64,000 nucleotides of DNA from Phycomyces blakesleeanus NRRL 1555(-) (lineage: Eukaryota > Mucoromycota > Mucoromycetes > Mucorales > Phycomycetaceae): NCBI RefSeq assembly GCF_001638985.1, contig NW_017265139.1, positions 1,674,001 to 1,738,000 on the forward strand, read 5' to 3'. Under the pieces are notes generated by a model. The model worked only from the letters and a program-made list of their open reading frames with translations, was not told where the DNA came from and made no database searches. A program made the position numbers and the translations under genes. The stretch's first letter is position 1. Every line of letters begins with the position of its first letter. Shown here one piece after another: positions 27,094 through 37,208 of this stretch.

Positions 27094-27175
27094 CGTCGCC
27101 TGCAGGATTCGAACCTGCGCGTCCAAAGGACAATGCCTTAGCAGGGCACCGCGTTAACCACTCCGCCAAAGCGAC
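27094..27175 (-). tRNA. tRNA-Ser (anticodon GCT)
   Basis: The minus strand folds into a class II tRNA. The acceptor arm GTCGCTT pairs with AGGCGAC and G is the discriminator base. The D arm is GGCGGAGTGGTTAACGC, the anticodon loop CTGCTAA gives GCT, a long variable arm (TGTCC TTT GGACG) marks serine or leucine, and the T arm is GCAGGTTCGAATCCTGC. The long variable arm, anticodon and discriminator G together assign serine. No intron. It lies alone inside a transposon-rich region. Confidence 0.95.
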
Positions 27176-27712
27176 CTCTGATGACTAGTATAAAATTGTA
27201 AAGTATTCAATCACACGTACAAGATGCAGAAATAAAGTTGAAATTAGATAAATGTCTTTTATAAAAAACATATTTTATTAATTTCTATTTAGCCACATAT
27301 TATACTAGCTGATGATGACAAGGGTGTCTTAAATATATTATATTTATAAAAATATTAGACTTAAAAAATTTCAATAAGAGTATCTATAATAGTAAATATT
27401 TAGAATTATTATAAAATTGATATATAATTTTAACTACTGTTGTGGTAATTGAAGTTGAAGAAGTTTTTAAGAGGAAAAATTAAAGATTTGAGATTGAGAG
27501 ACAAAGATTTGTGAGAACTTGTACAGGATTTATTTATTGAGAAAAGATTTGGTATCAAAAATTTGACAAGGTTCTTATACTGAACTACTACTGCTATTTA
27601 TATTATTTTGGATTGGGAAAATTATATGACTGAGATCAGGTAATTAATCCTATCTGAGTCTTAATTAGAGCAACATGATCTTAGAATAATTAATATATGA
27701 TTAATTATATAA

Positions 27713-28136
27713 GAGTATCTTTAACAATATCTAAACTCAAATACTAAATATCCAAATTAGGAAACTAGTGTTTAGATTTTCCAAAAAAAACGTCTCCAGC
27801 AGTTTTTAAACAAAAATCTAAATACCCAAATCCGGAATTTAGATCTAAACTTTTTGAATTAAAATCTAAACTTCTGTAGGTTTTCTCAAAATTTGTTTAG
27901 ATTCTATCATTTACTAAATTTTCATTTTTTATTTATATTGTGACTTTGAATTTTCGATTTTAAATCTCAGCCTTTAGAAAAAATCTCACTAAAATCATCA
28001 GCTCTTTAGAATCTATATTAAGAAACTGCTAGAGTGGCCTTGATATTCTTCATATTAAATTGCTTTATTTGTACTAGTGTAGAAAATCCTAATTTGAATA
28101 TTTAGTATTTGGGTTTAGATACTGCTGGAGATACTC
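27713..28136. mobile_element. Harbinger-type MITE, 424 bp, TAA target duplication
   Basis: The right terminal repeat (reverse complement) reads GAGTATCTCCAGCAGTATCT and the left reads GAGTATCTTTAACAATATCT; similarity continues through AAACTCAAATACTAAATAT. TAA flanks both ends. No transposase frame is present. The tip GAGnATCTnCAGCnG is shared with the 538-bp element at 25569, so both were probably mobilised by related transposases. Confidence 0.78.
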
Positions 28137-28639
28137 TAAATATGTATAATCTCAATGAAATATTAATATCAAAAGTAAATATGTTTATGAGTTATAATTA
28201 TACTTATAATAATCTACTAATGTATCCCATATTATGGTAATATCATCATATGAAATATAACTACTATCATATATGATAAATCTATGTATTAAATAATAAA
28301 GTAATTGATAAACATCTTTGACTGAAATAGCTGAGGTCTTATATTATTTCTTTCAGACTTATTGTTAATTACAGCAGTAGCCAATATTCATTTACAACAA
28401 TTACAAAATAATGACTTTTTTTAATATAGTAGCATTTTTAAATTAACTTAGACAAACCTCCTGAGTTGCTTTTTTTGCTGTTATATGTCAAATCAATGTA
28501 AATTATAAAGAATATAAAAAGTAATATCAATGCAAAATGTTTTTACTTTAATAAATTTCTTTACAATATTGGTAACTATTAAAAAAACTAATGCTGTGTT
28601 GGACCTAGTCTTGATAGTTTTCTCTTATTATTTGTGAGC
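28137..28639. other. AT-rich spacer, no gene seen
   Basis: Between the MITE and the transposase fossil; no coding or terminal-repeat structure visible. Confidence 0.4.
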
Positions 28640-29285
28640 TATATTCTAACAAGTATTCCAGAAAGATATTAGTATCTAATCTTGACTTTCTCTTGGCCAA
28701 GCCCTTTAGCTTTAAGAAGTTCTCTTCTACTGACTTCAATAATAACAAGTAAAATGACAAGAACTTGATATGATGTTATTTTGTTGTTATAAAGTTTCCA
28801 ACCAAATGAGATCTGTGAATTGAAGTATTATCTAAGATGTACTATTGAAGAACAGCATTAGTATCATCTAGTGTTTTTATGAGTGACTTTAAAAACTTGA
28901 TAAATAGTTCAGTGTTGGTGCCTTTTGAAACAAGCTTGACTGACATACTCTTGATATCATTATTTGATATTGCTGCTAAGATACTGATATTGAGTGTTCT
29001 CTTGGTCTTAGTATATATAATGGCATTCTTCCCCCTCTTTGACTACCCTTGTTTGAGTATGAGATTAACATTAACTTCAGCTTTGTCAATAAAAATGCAA
29101 TTGACTACATATGCAACCACAAGTTCTAGAAGAGACTCTACAAATTTTCTTCTTGCTCCAATAACATCCAAATCATTTCTCCTCTCCTCCACAGCCTTAG
29201 TTTGCTTTAAGCTGAACTCAATATTGTTTATTATATGATGATATAGTCTAATAAATGTTATGTCTTTTCTTGTAAGTTGTCAAAA
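28640..29285 (-). pseudogene. Fossil Tc1/IS630-type DDE transposase
   Basis: Reading the minus strand gives a broken but recognisable DDE_3-type transposase. CIFIDKAEVNVNLILKQG fits the first catalytic Asp block, followed by NISILAAISNNDIKSMSVKL, then YILDNTSIHRS (second Asp in the DN.SIHRS motif) and a final KSVEENFLKLKGLA, which fits the NPVEE block with the third acidic residue. At least three in-frame stops and one frameshift interrupt it, so it is dead. The plus-strand frame 28879-29238 is its antisense shadow. N-terminal helix-turn-helix and terminal repeats were not found. Confidence 0.7.
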
Positions 29286-29296
29286 CATTTGTATAG

Positions 29297-29582
29297 TGAT
29301 CCAGACACTCAGATATTAGATTTATCACATATAAGAGCATATTCATATTGGGATGACATAGTAGCTATCATCTTATCAGCATATAAGAATATACAAATGA
29401 TTAAGTAATCAGGTCAATAATTATTACAGTTAGTATTGTGGTGATCCAGACACTCGGATGTTGGATTTATCACATATAAGAACATATTCATATTGGGATA
29501 GCGTAGTAGCTATCATCTTGTCAGTATAAAATATATATAAACGATTAAGTAATCAGCCCAATAATTATTACAGTTAGTACTG
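29297..29582. repeat. Tandem duplication, two copies of about 143 bp
   Basis: TGATCCAGACACTC...TTATTACAGTTAGTATTG at 29297 is followed by a second copy starting at 29442 (period 145) with scattered substitutions. The second copy ends against the LTR-like repeat. No coding function seen. Confidence 0.75.
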
Positions 29583-30281
29583 TAGATAATATCTTAAAGA
29601 TTGTTAAGATAATTATATCATACTGCCAGGTAAACTGTGTCAGATCAATATAGAGCTAATTTAGTAGGAAGTCCTAAAGCTCTAGTATAAAAGAGAAAAG
29701 AATAGCTAAGAGCTAAAGAAGTACGATGTATGACTTGATGTCATAATTGTAACACTGACACTAGTTAAGCAGTAAATACACTCTAATAACCAAATATAGT
29801 AAAGGAAGAAAGCCTTAAGAAACTAAGACGTAATGACAAGAGCAGATTGTGTTTTCTTATAAAAAGGGACACTTTTTATTTATGAATAAAGACAACTTAT
29901 ATACAGTTGTGGTATACACACCACAATTGAGTGAAGAACAGACCCCACAACCAAACACTGGTTCCTTTTTGCTAATGAACCTGGCAAGTTAACAATCTCC
30001 GGAACTGTTACACACCAGGCACATGTACACTACACACTCATACAGTGTAAACCAACCATTACACAACAGGGATTTGAATTACAGGGATTTGAATAGTAGC
30101 AGATATAAACAATATTATTTTGTCTCTTTAATAAATAACACTCTCACAGTATCTACTTTTCCCATTATTGAGATACTAACCCATAAACAATCCCAAATAC
30201 CTCAACAGTCTCAAAGTATTTCTATACGTCTCTATTATCAAATATTTTATTTTTCTATTGTTTCGTACCTGAAATACCACA
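29581..30281. mobile_element. LTR-like element copy 1 (701 bp)
   Basis: Begins TGTAGATAATATCTTAAAG and ends GTACCTGAAATACCACA, the TG...CA borders of an LTR. The flanks are AGTAC on the left and AGTAT on the right, a likely 5-bp target duplication with one change. About 320 bp at its start and 75 bp at its end match copy 2; about 300 bp in the middle are unique. No gag or pol remains, so it is a solo LTR or a non-autonomous derivative. Confidence 0.6.
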
Positions 30282-30286
30282 AGTAT

Positions 30287-30681
30287 TGTAGATAATATCT
30301 TAAAGATTGTTAAGATAATTATATTATATTGCCAGGTAAACTGTGTCAGAGCAATATGGAGCTAATTTAGTAGGAAATCCTAAAGTTCTAGTATAAAAGA
30401 GAAAAGAATAGCTAAGAGCTAAAGAAATACAATTTATAACTTGATGTCATAATTGTAACACCAACACTAGTTAAGCAGTAAATACACTCTAATAATCAAA
30501 TATAGTAAAGAAAGAAAACCTTAAGAAACTAAGATGTAATGACAAGAGCAGATTGTGTTTTCTTATAAAAAAGATACTTTTTATTTATAAAAAAAAACTT
30601 ATACATAGTCTTAAAGTATTTTTATACAACTTCATTTTACAAATTTATTATTATCTATTGTTTTGTACCTGAAATACCACA
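30287..30681. mobile_element. LTR-like element copy 2 (395 bp)
   Basis: Same TGTAGATAAT start and TACCACA end as copy 1, lying 5 bp after it. It lacks the ~300-bp middle section of copy 1. The two copies share most bases, so they are related insertions or a rearranged LTR pair. Confidence 0.6.
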
Positions 30682-31031
30682 TCCCTAATAACTGTAATAC
30701 CCCTAACACTACTCATACCTCTCATAACCCTCATAACTGTAATAGCTCTTATAATCTTTATAGTTCTTAAAGTATCTAGAATCTTCAAAGCCTCTAAAGT
30801 CTGTTAAGTTTCCAAGGTTTTCAAAGGTGCTAAATTCTTAGAACTATCTGATATTTTTGATACTGTTAAAGCTTTATTTAATAGAAAAAATAAATTTCTC
30901 ATCTATTCTTTTAAATTTAAATAGTAATTTAATCTTTAATGGTTATTATAAATTTTTTTAGTTAATGTGATTTAAGAAACAAAGTAAGTAGAATATTAGA
31001 AAATCTTTAAAAATTTCTATATTGTTTAATA

Positions 31032-31376
31032 CAGTCAAAGCTTGGTATAGTGATATTCGATATAGTGATAATCGCAATATAGTAATAATTTTTTGGAAAA
31101 TTTGGGCCCGTGCCTGCTTATTATCACTATATCGAGCTCTGAGTTTATTTTTGTACTATAAAAAAATAAATGTAGTATATATTTTATTTAGCATTTTAAA
31201 GCAAGCCCAGTTTCTTAGACAAAATACTATAAATCCTATTAGAAAACAGTAGCCACTCACAGCGGCATTAGAAATATCACTAAATAATGCGCGGAGTAAG
31301 AAAAAAACACGCTCGATATAGTGATAGTGATAAAATTTCTGTCCACCATCCATATCACTATATCGAGCTTTGACTG
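31032..31376. mobile_element. Pogo/Tc1-mariner-type MITE, 345 bp, TA target duplication
   Basis: Ends read CAGTCAAAGCTTGGTATAGT on the left and, reverse complemented, CAGTCAAAGCTCGATATAGT on the right, flanked by TA on each side. CAGT-type termini with TA duplication fit the pogo/Fot branch. The GATATAGTGATA submotif recurs inside both arms. No transposase is encoded. Confidence 0.8.
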
Positions 31377-32725
31377 TAATGTCATTAGATTCTTTTCAAA
31401 CAAAGAAATATTCTAGTCAGTAGACTACTGCTTTCCTATCTTTCAAAAAGTTATCAAGTAACCTCTTTTACATGTCAAACTAGTTTAAAGAAGATTATTG
31501 TAATTTTAACTTGTTATTATTGTTCATCTCAATTGAGTGCACAATTATTATTATATAGTATGTACAAGATTCAAAACTTTCCCTCACAGTTAACTGTTTA
31601 CTTGCTCATTGCTCATCTCAATCGGGAACACAATTATATTGTGAGTTATCTGGGCAAGAGTAATTCATGAACTTGTTTTAAAAATATAAAGACCAAATGT
31701 AAGTCATGCGTAGAATATCTTTTTTTTCTTTTTGAGGATATAGAAGATAAGTTACATAATATTTATATATTTAGACGCATAATTACGAGGTTCAACTGTC
31801 ATCATGTAAAAACAGAACAAAAAATGTTTTTAACAAGATAAAAAGGTTACTTTATTACATCAATTTTTTTTTAGCTATGGCCCCTACTGCCCTCTTTGTT
31901 CTATTTTAATAATTTTCTATCCAAGTATCCTTATTTTCTCTGTCTCCCTATTCAAGAAGTATTGACTGCCTACTACAACTTCCAATGTCTTAGTATTGAT
32001 TAATCTCCAATTGGAGCTCAGTCTTTTGGTTGTTTTTGTCCACACACTTCACATACATACAATAATCAGTTTGTGAATTGTAATGTATAAACAGAAGTTG
32101 GAATAATCAATGCAGTTGATCATCTCGCATGTTAAAATAATTATAGGCAGATCTGACCAAATTGCGCATTATCAGATGATCATGTAAAAACAAATAAAAT
32201 CTATTCGTATGTGCAATGGAAGAACAGTCTTGTTAAACTTCCATTTGATTTTTAAAATAGGAGCGGACTAAATAAAGAAAAAAGTATGTGCTATCAATAG
32301 CTATGGTCTTTTGTGGGAAAGAAAGGTGGGGTATATTTTGGCCAGGTATATGGTAACAGACACACAATAAAGGACAGTATAGTAGATTAAAGTAAAATAA
32401 GGCGTAATCTACTTTGGTTGTTCAGCTCTTTTCATAAAGAACTACGGGGCTTCTCTAATGTTGAATTCTACAAAGTATTGATAAATTGTTTTTTTTTATA
32501 TTTTATTTATTTATTTTATGATTTTGCGTCTGAGCGTGAAACACTTTTTTTTCCTTCTCTCGGTGTGAGTGTATCATTCCCAACATCAGGGCCGCAAAAC
32601 AGCGAGCAAGACGGACTCGAAAGGGGGATATAATACACACACGCACGCACACGCACTCACACACAGAGAAAAATAAAAAGAAAGAGAGAAGCATATATAC
32701 AATTAGATAACTAGATAACTATACA
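31377..32725. other. Intergenic, no gene seen
   Basis: AT-rich spacer grading into the CA/CG-rich leader (ACACACGCACGC, 32635-32660) of the WNK-like gene. No coding signal. Confidence 0.5.
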
Positions 32726-35274
32726 ATGAACGGCATTGACAATCATGCACGAGAGAGTCCTCACAGTACAATGAACAGTGCCAACCTTGTTCGACAATTA
32801 GCCGCACAGTTTCCCGAATACGAACGACAACCCCACATGGAACCATATGGTGGTGTTTGGATGAATCCAGACATGGAGTTCGTTGATCAATCAAACATGC
32901 CTGATTACGAAAAAGTCATCGAGGCATCTGGGAATGGCCGTTATTCAAAGCTTAACACTGTACTCGGAAAAGGTGCCTACAAGGTTGTCTATAAGGCCAT
33001 TGACAGAGAAGAAGGTTATGAAGTAGCATGGAATGTTATTCAAGTAAGTCATTGCACCTTTATAATCTTATTTTATTTCCCTTTTTCTTTCTCTTAAACT
33101 ATATTTACCACACATAAAATTTATACCTATATTGTTCTTCTCTATACTTAATAAGCATACCTACTCCTCTTTAATACTGCAGCTATTAACGATAATGAAA
33201 TAACAAATGTAAAGGTTACCCGACAAGAATTCAAGGATCTAGGCCATGAGATTGATATCCTAAAGTCTGTTCGACACCCAAACATCATCACCTTCCATGA
33301 TGCCTGGTACAATGAAACAGAGTTTGTCTTTATTACCGAGCTTATGACATCGGGTACTCTGCGGGAGTACATCCGAAAATTAACACCTCTGCCAAACATC
33401 AAGATTGTAAAACGATGGTGTCGCCAGATCCTCAAGGGACTAGCTTATCTACACGGCCACGAACCTCCAATCATTCATCGCGACATCAAATGTGACAATA
33501 TATTCATTAATGGTGCTCATGGTGAAATTAAGATTGGTGATATGGGTACAGCAGAGATGAAGAATGGAAAAAAGTACACCGTGATCGGGACCCCCGAATT
33601 TATGGCCCCGGAGATGTATGAAGAGCAAGGCTACAACGAAAAAGTAGATATATATGCATTTGGTATGTGCTTACTTGAAATGGCAACTGGAGAATACCCC
33701 TATGGTGAATGTACCAATGCAGTCCAGGTGTTCAAGAAAGTAACTCAGGTAAGAATAATAATAGTAATAATAAACGGAACACAAATAACTAAGCATAATT
33801 TAACCTCCTGGGAAAGAAGACAAAGTAACATATTCTAACAGTGATACATCCTCTGTAGACTATCAAACCCGAATGTCTTTCAAGAGTTCAGGACCCAGAA
33901 GTATTAACTCTTGTCAACATATGTCTCACGCCAGAAGACGAACGGTTAGTTACGCACATAGATAGTCTCACAATAGGTTGCTTTATATACATTTGTATGC
34001 TAATTATTTTTTACTTTGTGTATAAATGTGTATACTCAGTATGACAGCACAAGAGATATTAGAGCATAGATTCTTGGCTGTAGAGCCTGAAGTTGTCTTG
34101 GTGTCTAAAGATATGACCATGAAACTACTCACCCTTCAAGTCGTTTTCAAGGGGATGGACAAACTCTCAGTGAAATTTGAGTTCAACGCAGACACAGACA
34201 CAGCGGCTGATGTTGTGGCTGAAATGGCAAGTCTCTCTACTACATTGGCAAAAAAATACAGAGCGAAAATAAAGAGAGGAATCTAACTATTGCTGTGTGT
34301 ATTGTATTGTATAGATTGAAGAGCAGGTCCTCCAAAATTGCTATCAACAACTCATCACTTGCGAAATTAACAGAATATTGCGAGACATTGCTCGCAACCA
34401 AGGTCCCCCCGATAAAGGAGAAGATGAGAAAATTGTGTGGAGACGAGAAAACGATATCCGGTCTGAACTTGAAAGAGCCAAGAAAGACCTTGCATTAGCA
34501 GTAGAAAGAGTATTCGAGGCTGAGAAAAAGTGTGAACTACTAGAACAGCACAATATAATAGCTGAAGAACGTTGTAAAGAAACGATTTTTGCTCTTGAGC
34601 AAGCCAAATTCCAGATTCCTGACTTACTACAACCGCAACCGCAACCGCAACCGCAACCGCAACCGCAACCGCAACCGCAACCGCAATTCCAGCTACAGCC
34701 ACAGCTCCAATACCTCTCCCCTCAATCCACTACCTCTCCGGGGCCAACCTCAGATGATAATAGTACCAATAGTACGATGCTTTCATCGCTCGAATCCGAA
34801 CTTTCCAAGCTGTGTGTCTCTGGAGACGAACAGGTAGAAACTACGACTCATTCTGCATTGATGGAGAATGTTCTTGCTGGTAAGGCTAAATACTATGGTT
34901 TGTTGATGTATACGTTTTACTTATTTGTTTTTCTTCTTCCTCTTTCTTTATTATTACACTTATTTTGTACAGAATATTCAAATGATACCAGTATCGACAA
35001 GTTTGTGATGGATACTGCAGGTGCCACCAATCGAAGCAAGGACAAACAGAAACAGTGGGCTGCAAAATTGCAGGATCAAGATATCATGACCGTGGGTGAC
35101 TTGCGTGACCTTCATGACGAGGATTGGTCAGGGATTGGCTTGACCGTCTTTGCTTTGCGTGCCCTCAAGAATATGCTTGCAGGGAAGAAAGCAGCCGTGA
35201 CACAGCGAGGACTTCAAGGAACTCGAAGCGGCGCAAGTACACCAGTTGAAGAACAAGAACAAGAGTTAATGTAG
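32726..35274 (+). CDS. WNK-like (With-No-Lysine) Ser/Thr protein kinase
   Basis: Exons 32726-33043, 33215-33748, 33859-33944, 34040-34226, 34315-34879 and 34973-35274 give 663 aa. The glycine-rich loop reads GKGAYKVVYKA with a Lys in the loop, and strand beta-3 reads EVAWNVI without the usual Lys: the defining WNK arrangement. Other motifs: HRDIKCDNIFI, DMG in place of DFG, GTPEFMAPEMY. After the kinase, VVFKGMDKLSVKFEFNADTD is an OSR1-C/PF2-like domain. A coiled coil, a (QP)n tract coded by a CAACCG repeat (34628-34684) and a C-terminal SAM-like helical domain (WAAKLQDQDIMTVGDLRDL) follow. In animals and plants WNKs control ion and osmotic responses; the role here is inference. Intron 4 uses a GC donor. 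The acceptor of intron 1 is chosen as AAAG|GTT for frame and leaves a loop shorter than in animal WNKs. Confidence 0.88.
34628..34684. repeat. In-frame (CAACCG)n repeat
   Basis: About nine hexamer units inside the WNK-like coding exon; they encode a Gln-Pro tract between the coiled coil and the SAM-like end. Confidence 0.9.
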
Positions 35275-35489
35275 ATCTGGAATCACATTCAGTTGGCTTT
35301 TCTTCCCTGTCTTTTTATTTCTCTCTTTTTTTGTATTTCTCTCTTTTTATGTAGCTGTGTTTTTTTCTCTCTTTAGATACCTTGCCATAAACCCCTATTC
35401 AATCTGCTGTATTTCATCATCTTTATCATTGCATACCTAAAATAAAAGAAAGAAAGGATGTGTAAAGGAAACTTACATTGATTTATAAT

Positions 35490-36655
35490 GCTTTTTGCCA
35501 AAGTCCGAAAGTATTTAAAGGCCGGAGTTGCAGAAGCAGAACAGTGAGACAAAAAATAAATATGTTGGTGGCAAAAAGTCAATATCTCAGGTGGAAAATG
35601 AATTCCGGTACGTTGAAGCATTAGAGGAAGAAGAGCTGTAGGCCGGTATCGGGAAATGCGTGTTTTATAATCCTGGGCGCCATAACCTGCTTTACTTAAT
35701 ACATAAAGGTAGGACTTCAAAAAGAAAATTTGCCTACAGGTATACAAGAAATCAAAAATCTGTTGGAACAAATGCCAAAAAAAAAACAGAAAGCTCAGGA
35801 ACGGCATGAAACCAGGCTGTATTAGCACAGCCGAGCTCTCCCTGTCGCAACATAATTATTCAAAAACTAGCAAAGAATAATTGATCAATTATCGTCAAAA
35901 AAAAAACCAAAGCCACCCCAGCGATGAAGGAATATTACACAAATGAAGATACTCCTACCGAAGAAGATCAACGTATCAGTGGCTTACTTCCGTTCAAAAA
36001 AATTAAATATCAAAGTCTTATTAATCATCTACAAGGAGACAAAGGCTTGGTCAAGAATATTTGGAGAAAGTTCAGCAATGACGCTGTACTGATACTTGGT
36101 AATTGGTCGGCCGGACAAAGTAAATACCATGGGCCCATCAGAGGCATCGAAATGAGTAGAATGCTAGCAAAAGAATGCTTTCAGATATACTTGATTGATG
36201 GGTTCAAGAATTCCAGTCTATGCCCTGCTTGTCAAAACGGCGAACTTGAAACATTTAAGAAAACTCAAAAGCCTAGACCATTTCAAAGGAGAAAATATCC
36301 TACAGTGGATTGGCACAACCATTTAAGGTAAATGTTTTTATATGAAAGTCATATATGTATGTATATGAATACATTGATAATCTATACAATTTCTACTCAG
36401 GTGCAAAAGCAACAATTCTTAAAGCCTGTGGCCGAATCTACTAGGGATACTACTCAGTCTTCTCTCTACCGCCTTTGGAATTGTGATATGGCCGCTACCC
36501 TAAACTTTAGGCATATTATTTTTAACTTGCATAAGAACAGAAGAAGACCAAAAAGATTCTGCAGATTAAGTGCACGTTCTTTTACTACTCTTAAAAGAAA
36601 AGAAGCTCTATTCAGTAGTAGCAGAACAGTTAAAAAAGCAAACTATTCTGTGTAG
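35490..36655 (+). pseudogene. Decayed Fanzor (eukaryotic TnpB-like RNA-guided nuclease)
   Basis: Several plus-strand frames together spell a broken Fanzor protein of the type seen in Mucorales. In order: FRYVEALEEEEL, then GKCVFYNPGRHNLLYL (RuvC-I region, with Asn where the catalytic Asp is expected), YRYTRNQKS, NWSAGQSKYHGPIRG (RuvC-II region), YLIDGFKNSSLCPACQNGEL (first CxxC of the zinc ribbon), a degraded second zinc half (HNHLRC), and LYRLWNCDMAATLNFRHI (RuvC-III; NRD changed to NCD but Asp kept). At least four stops or frameshifts break it (for example TAG before the RuvC-I block and TAA near 35880). An intron-like GT...CAG at 36330-36401 interrupts the zinc ribbon. Intact members cut DNA guided by an RNA from the element's 3' end; this copy is almost certainly inactive. 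The minus-strand frame 35373-35828 is its shadow. Confidence 0.75.
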
Positions 36656-37208
36656 TTATCGCTGCATTAATTCAAGATACAGTATAAGCTTTTGAATAAT
36701 AATATACCCGTTTTTATTTTGGACATATGTCTACACTCATCTTATTTATCAATTCATTTTTACAAAACTGTCTTATCCGCCTTGAATTCTTTTCTGTTTC
36801 GATTTTTTGCTGTCTTCATTCAAAAGAGGTAAACAGATTATCTCAATTGTAATTCTGATTCGTCCAAAAAAAAAACTAACATCGTCTCAATCTCAAGTAG
36901 AAACCCTGTAATAGCTAAAATATTTTTTATAAGGCTAACGATTGAACCCAATTCAAAAGCGCATGTTAATACACACACATCAGCTGAGTGTAAGGCCAAA
37001 TAAGTAGCCAGATAGTAGTGAGAATTATCAAAGCTCTTTATAGAGACATATTATAATAGATTTTCATAGCAGAAATGTGTCCACTATGGGGAGGGAAATA
37101 GTGGAGAACAGTTTCTAGTATATTATATATATATTAAAAAGATAATAATAGTAATAATATTTATTTATAAAAGTACAAAGAGAGTGGTATACTGAGTAAA
37201 GATGTAAT
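36656..37208. other. Spacer with a transposon-end-like sequence
   Basis: Holds GTCTCAATCTCAAGTAGAAAC near 36882-36902, which resembles the right end of the MITE at 60000-60151. No gene seen. Confidence 0.45.

Noticed and set aside
28879..29238. 119-aa open frame on the plus strand
   Set aside because: It is antisense to the DDE transposase fossil, which explains its long open frame.
33044..33214. Alternative acceptor at CTGCAG (33182) for WNK intron 1
   Set aside because: It would fill the expected loop length but shifts the reading frame; the AAAG|GTT acceptor keeps it.
35373..35828. 151-aa open frame on the minus strand
   Set aside because: The complementary strand encodes the Fanzor relic; the frame is open only by chance antisense composition.
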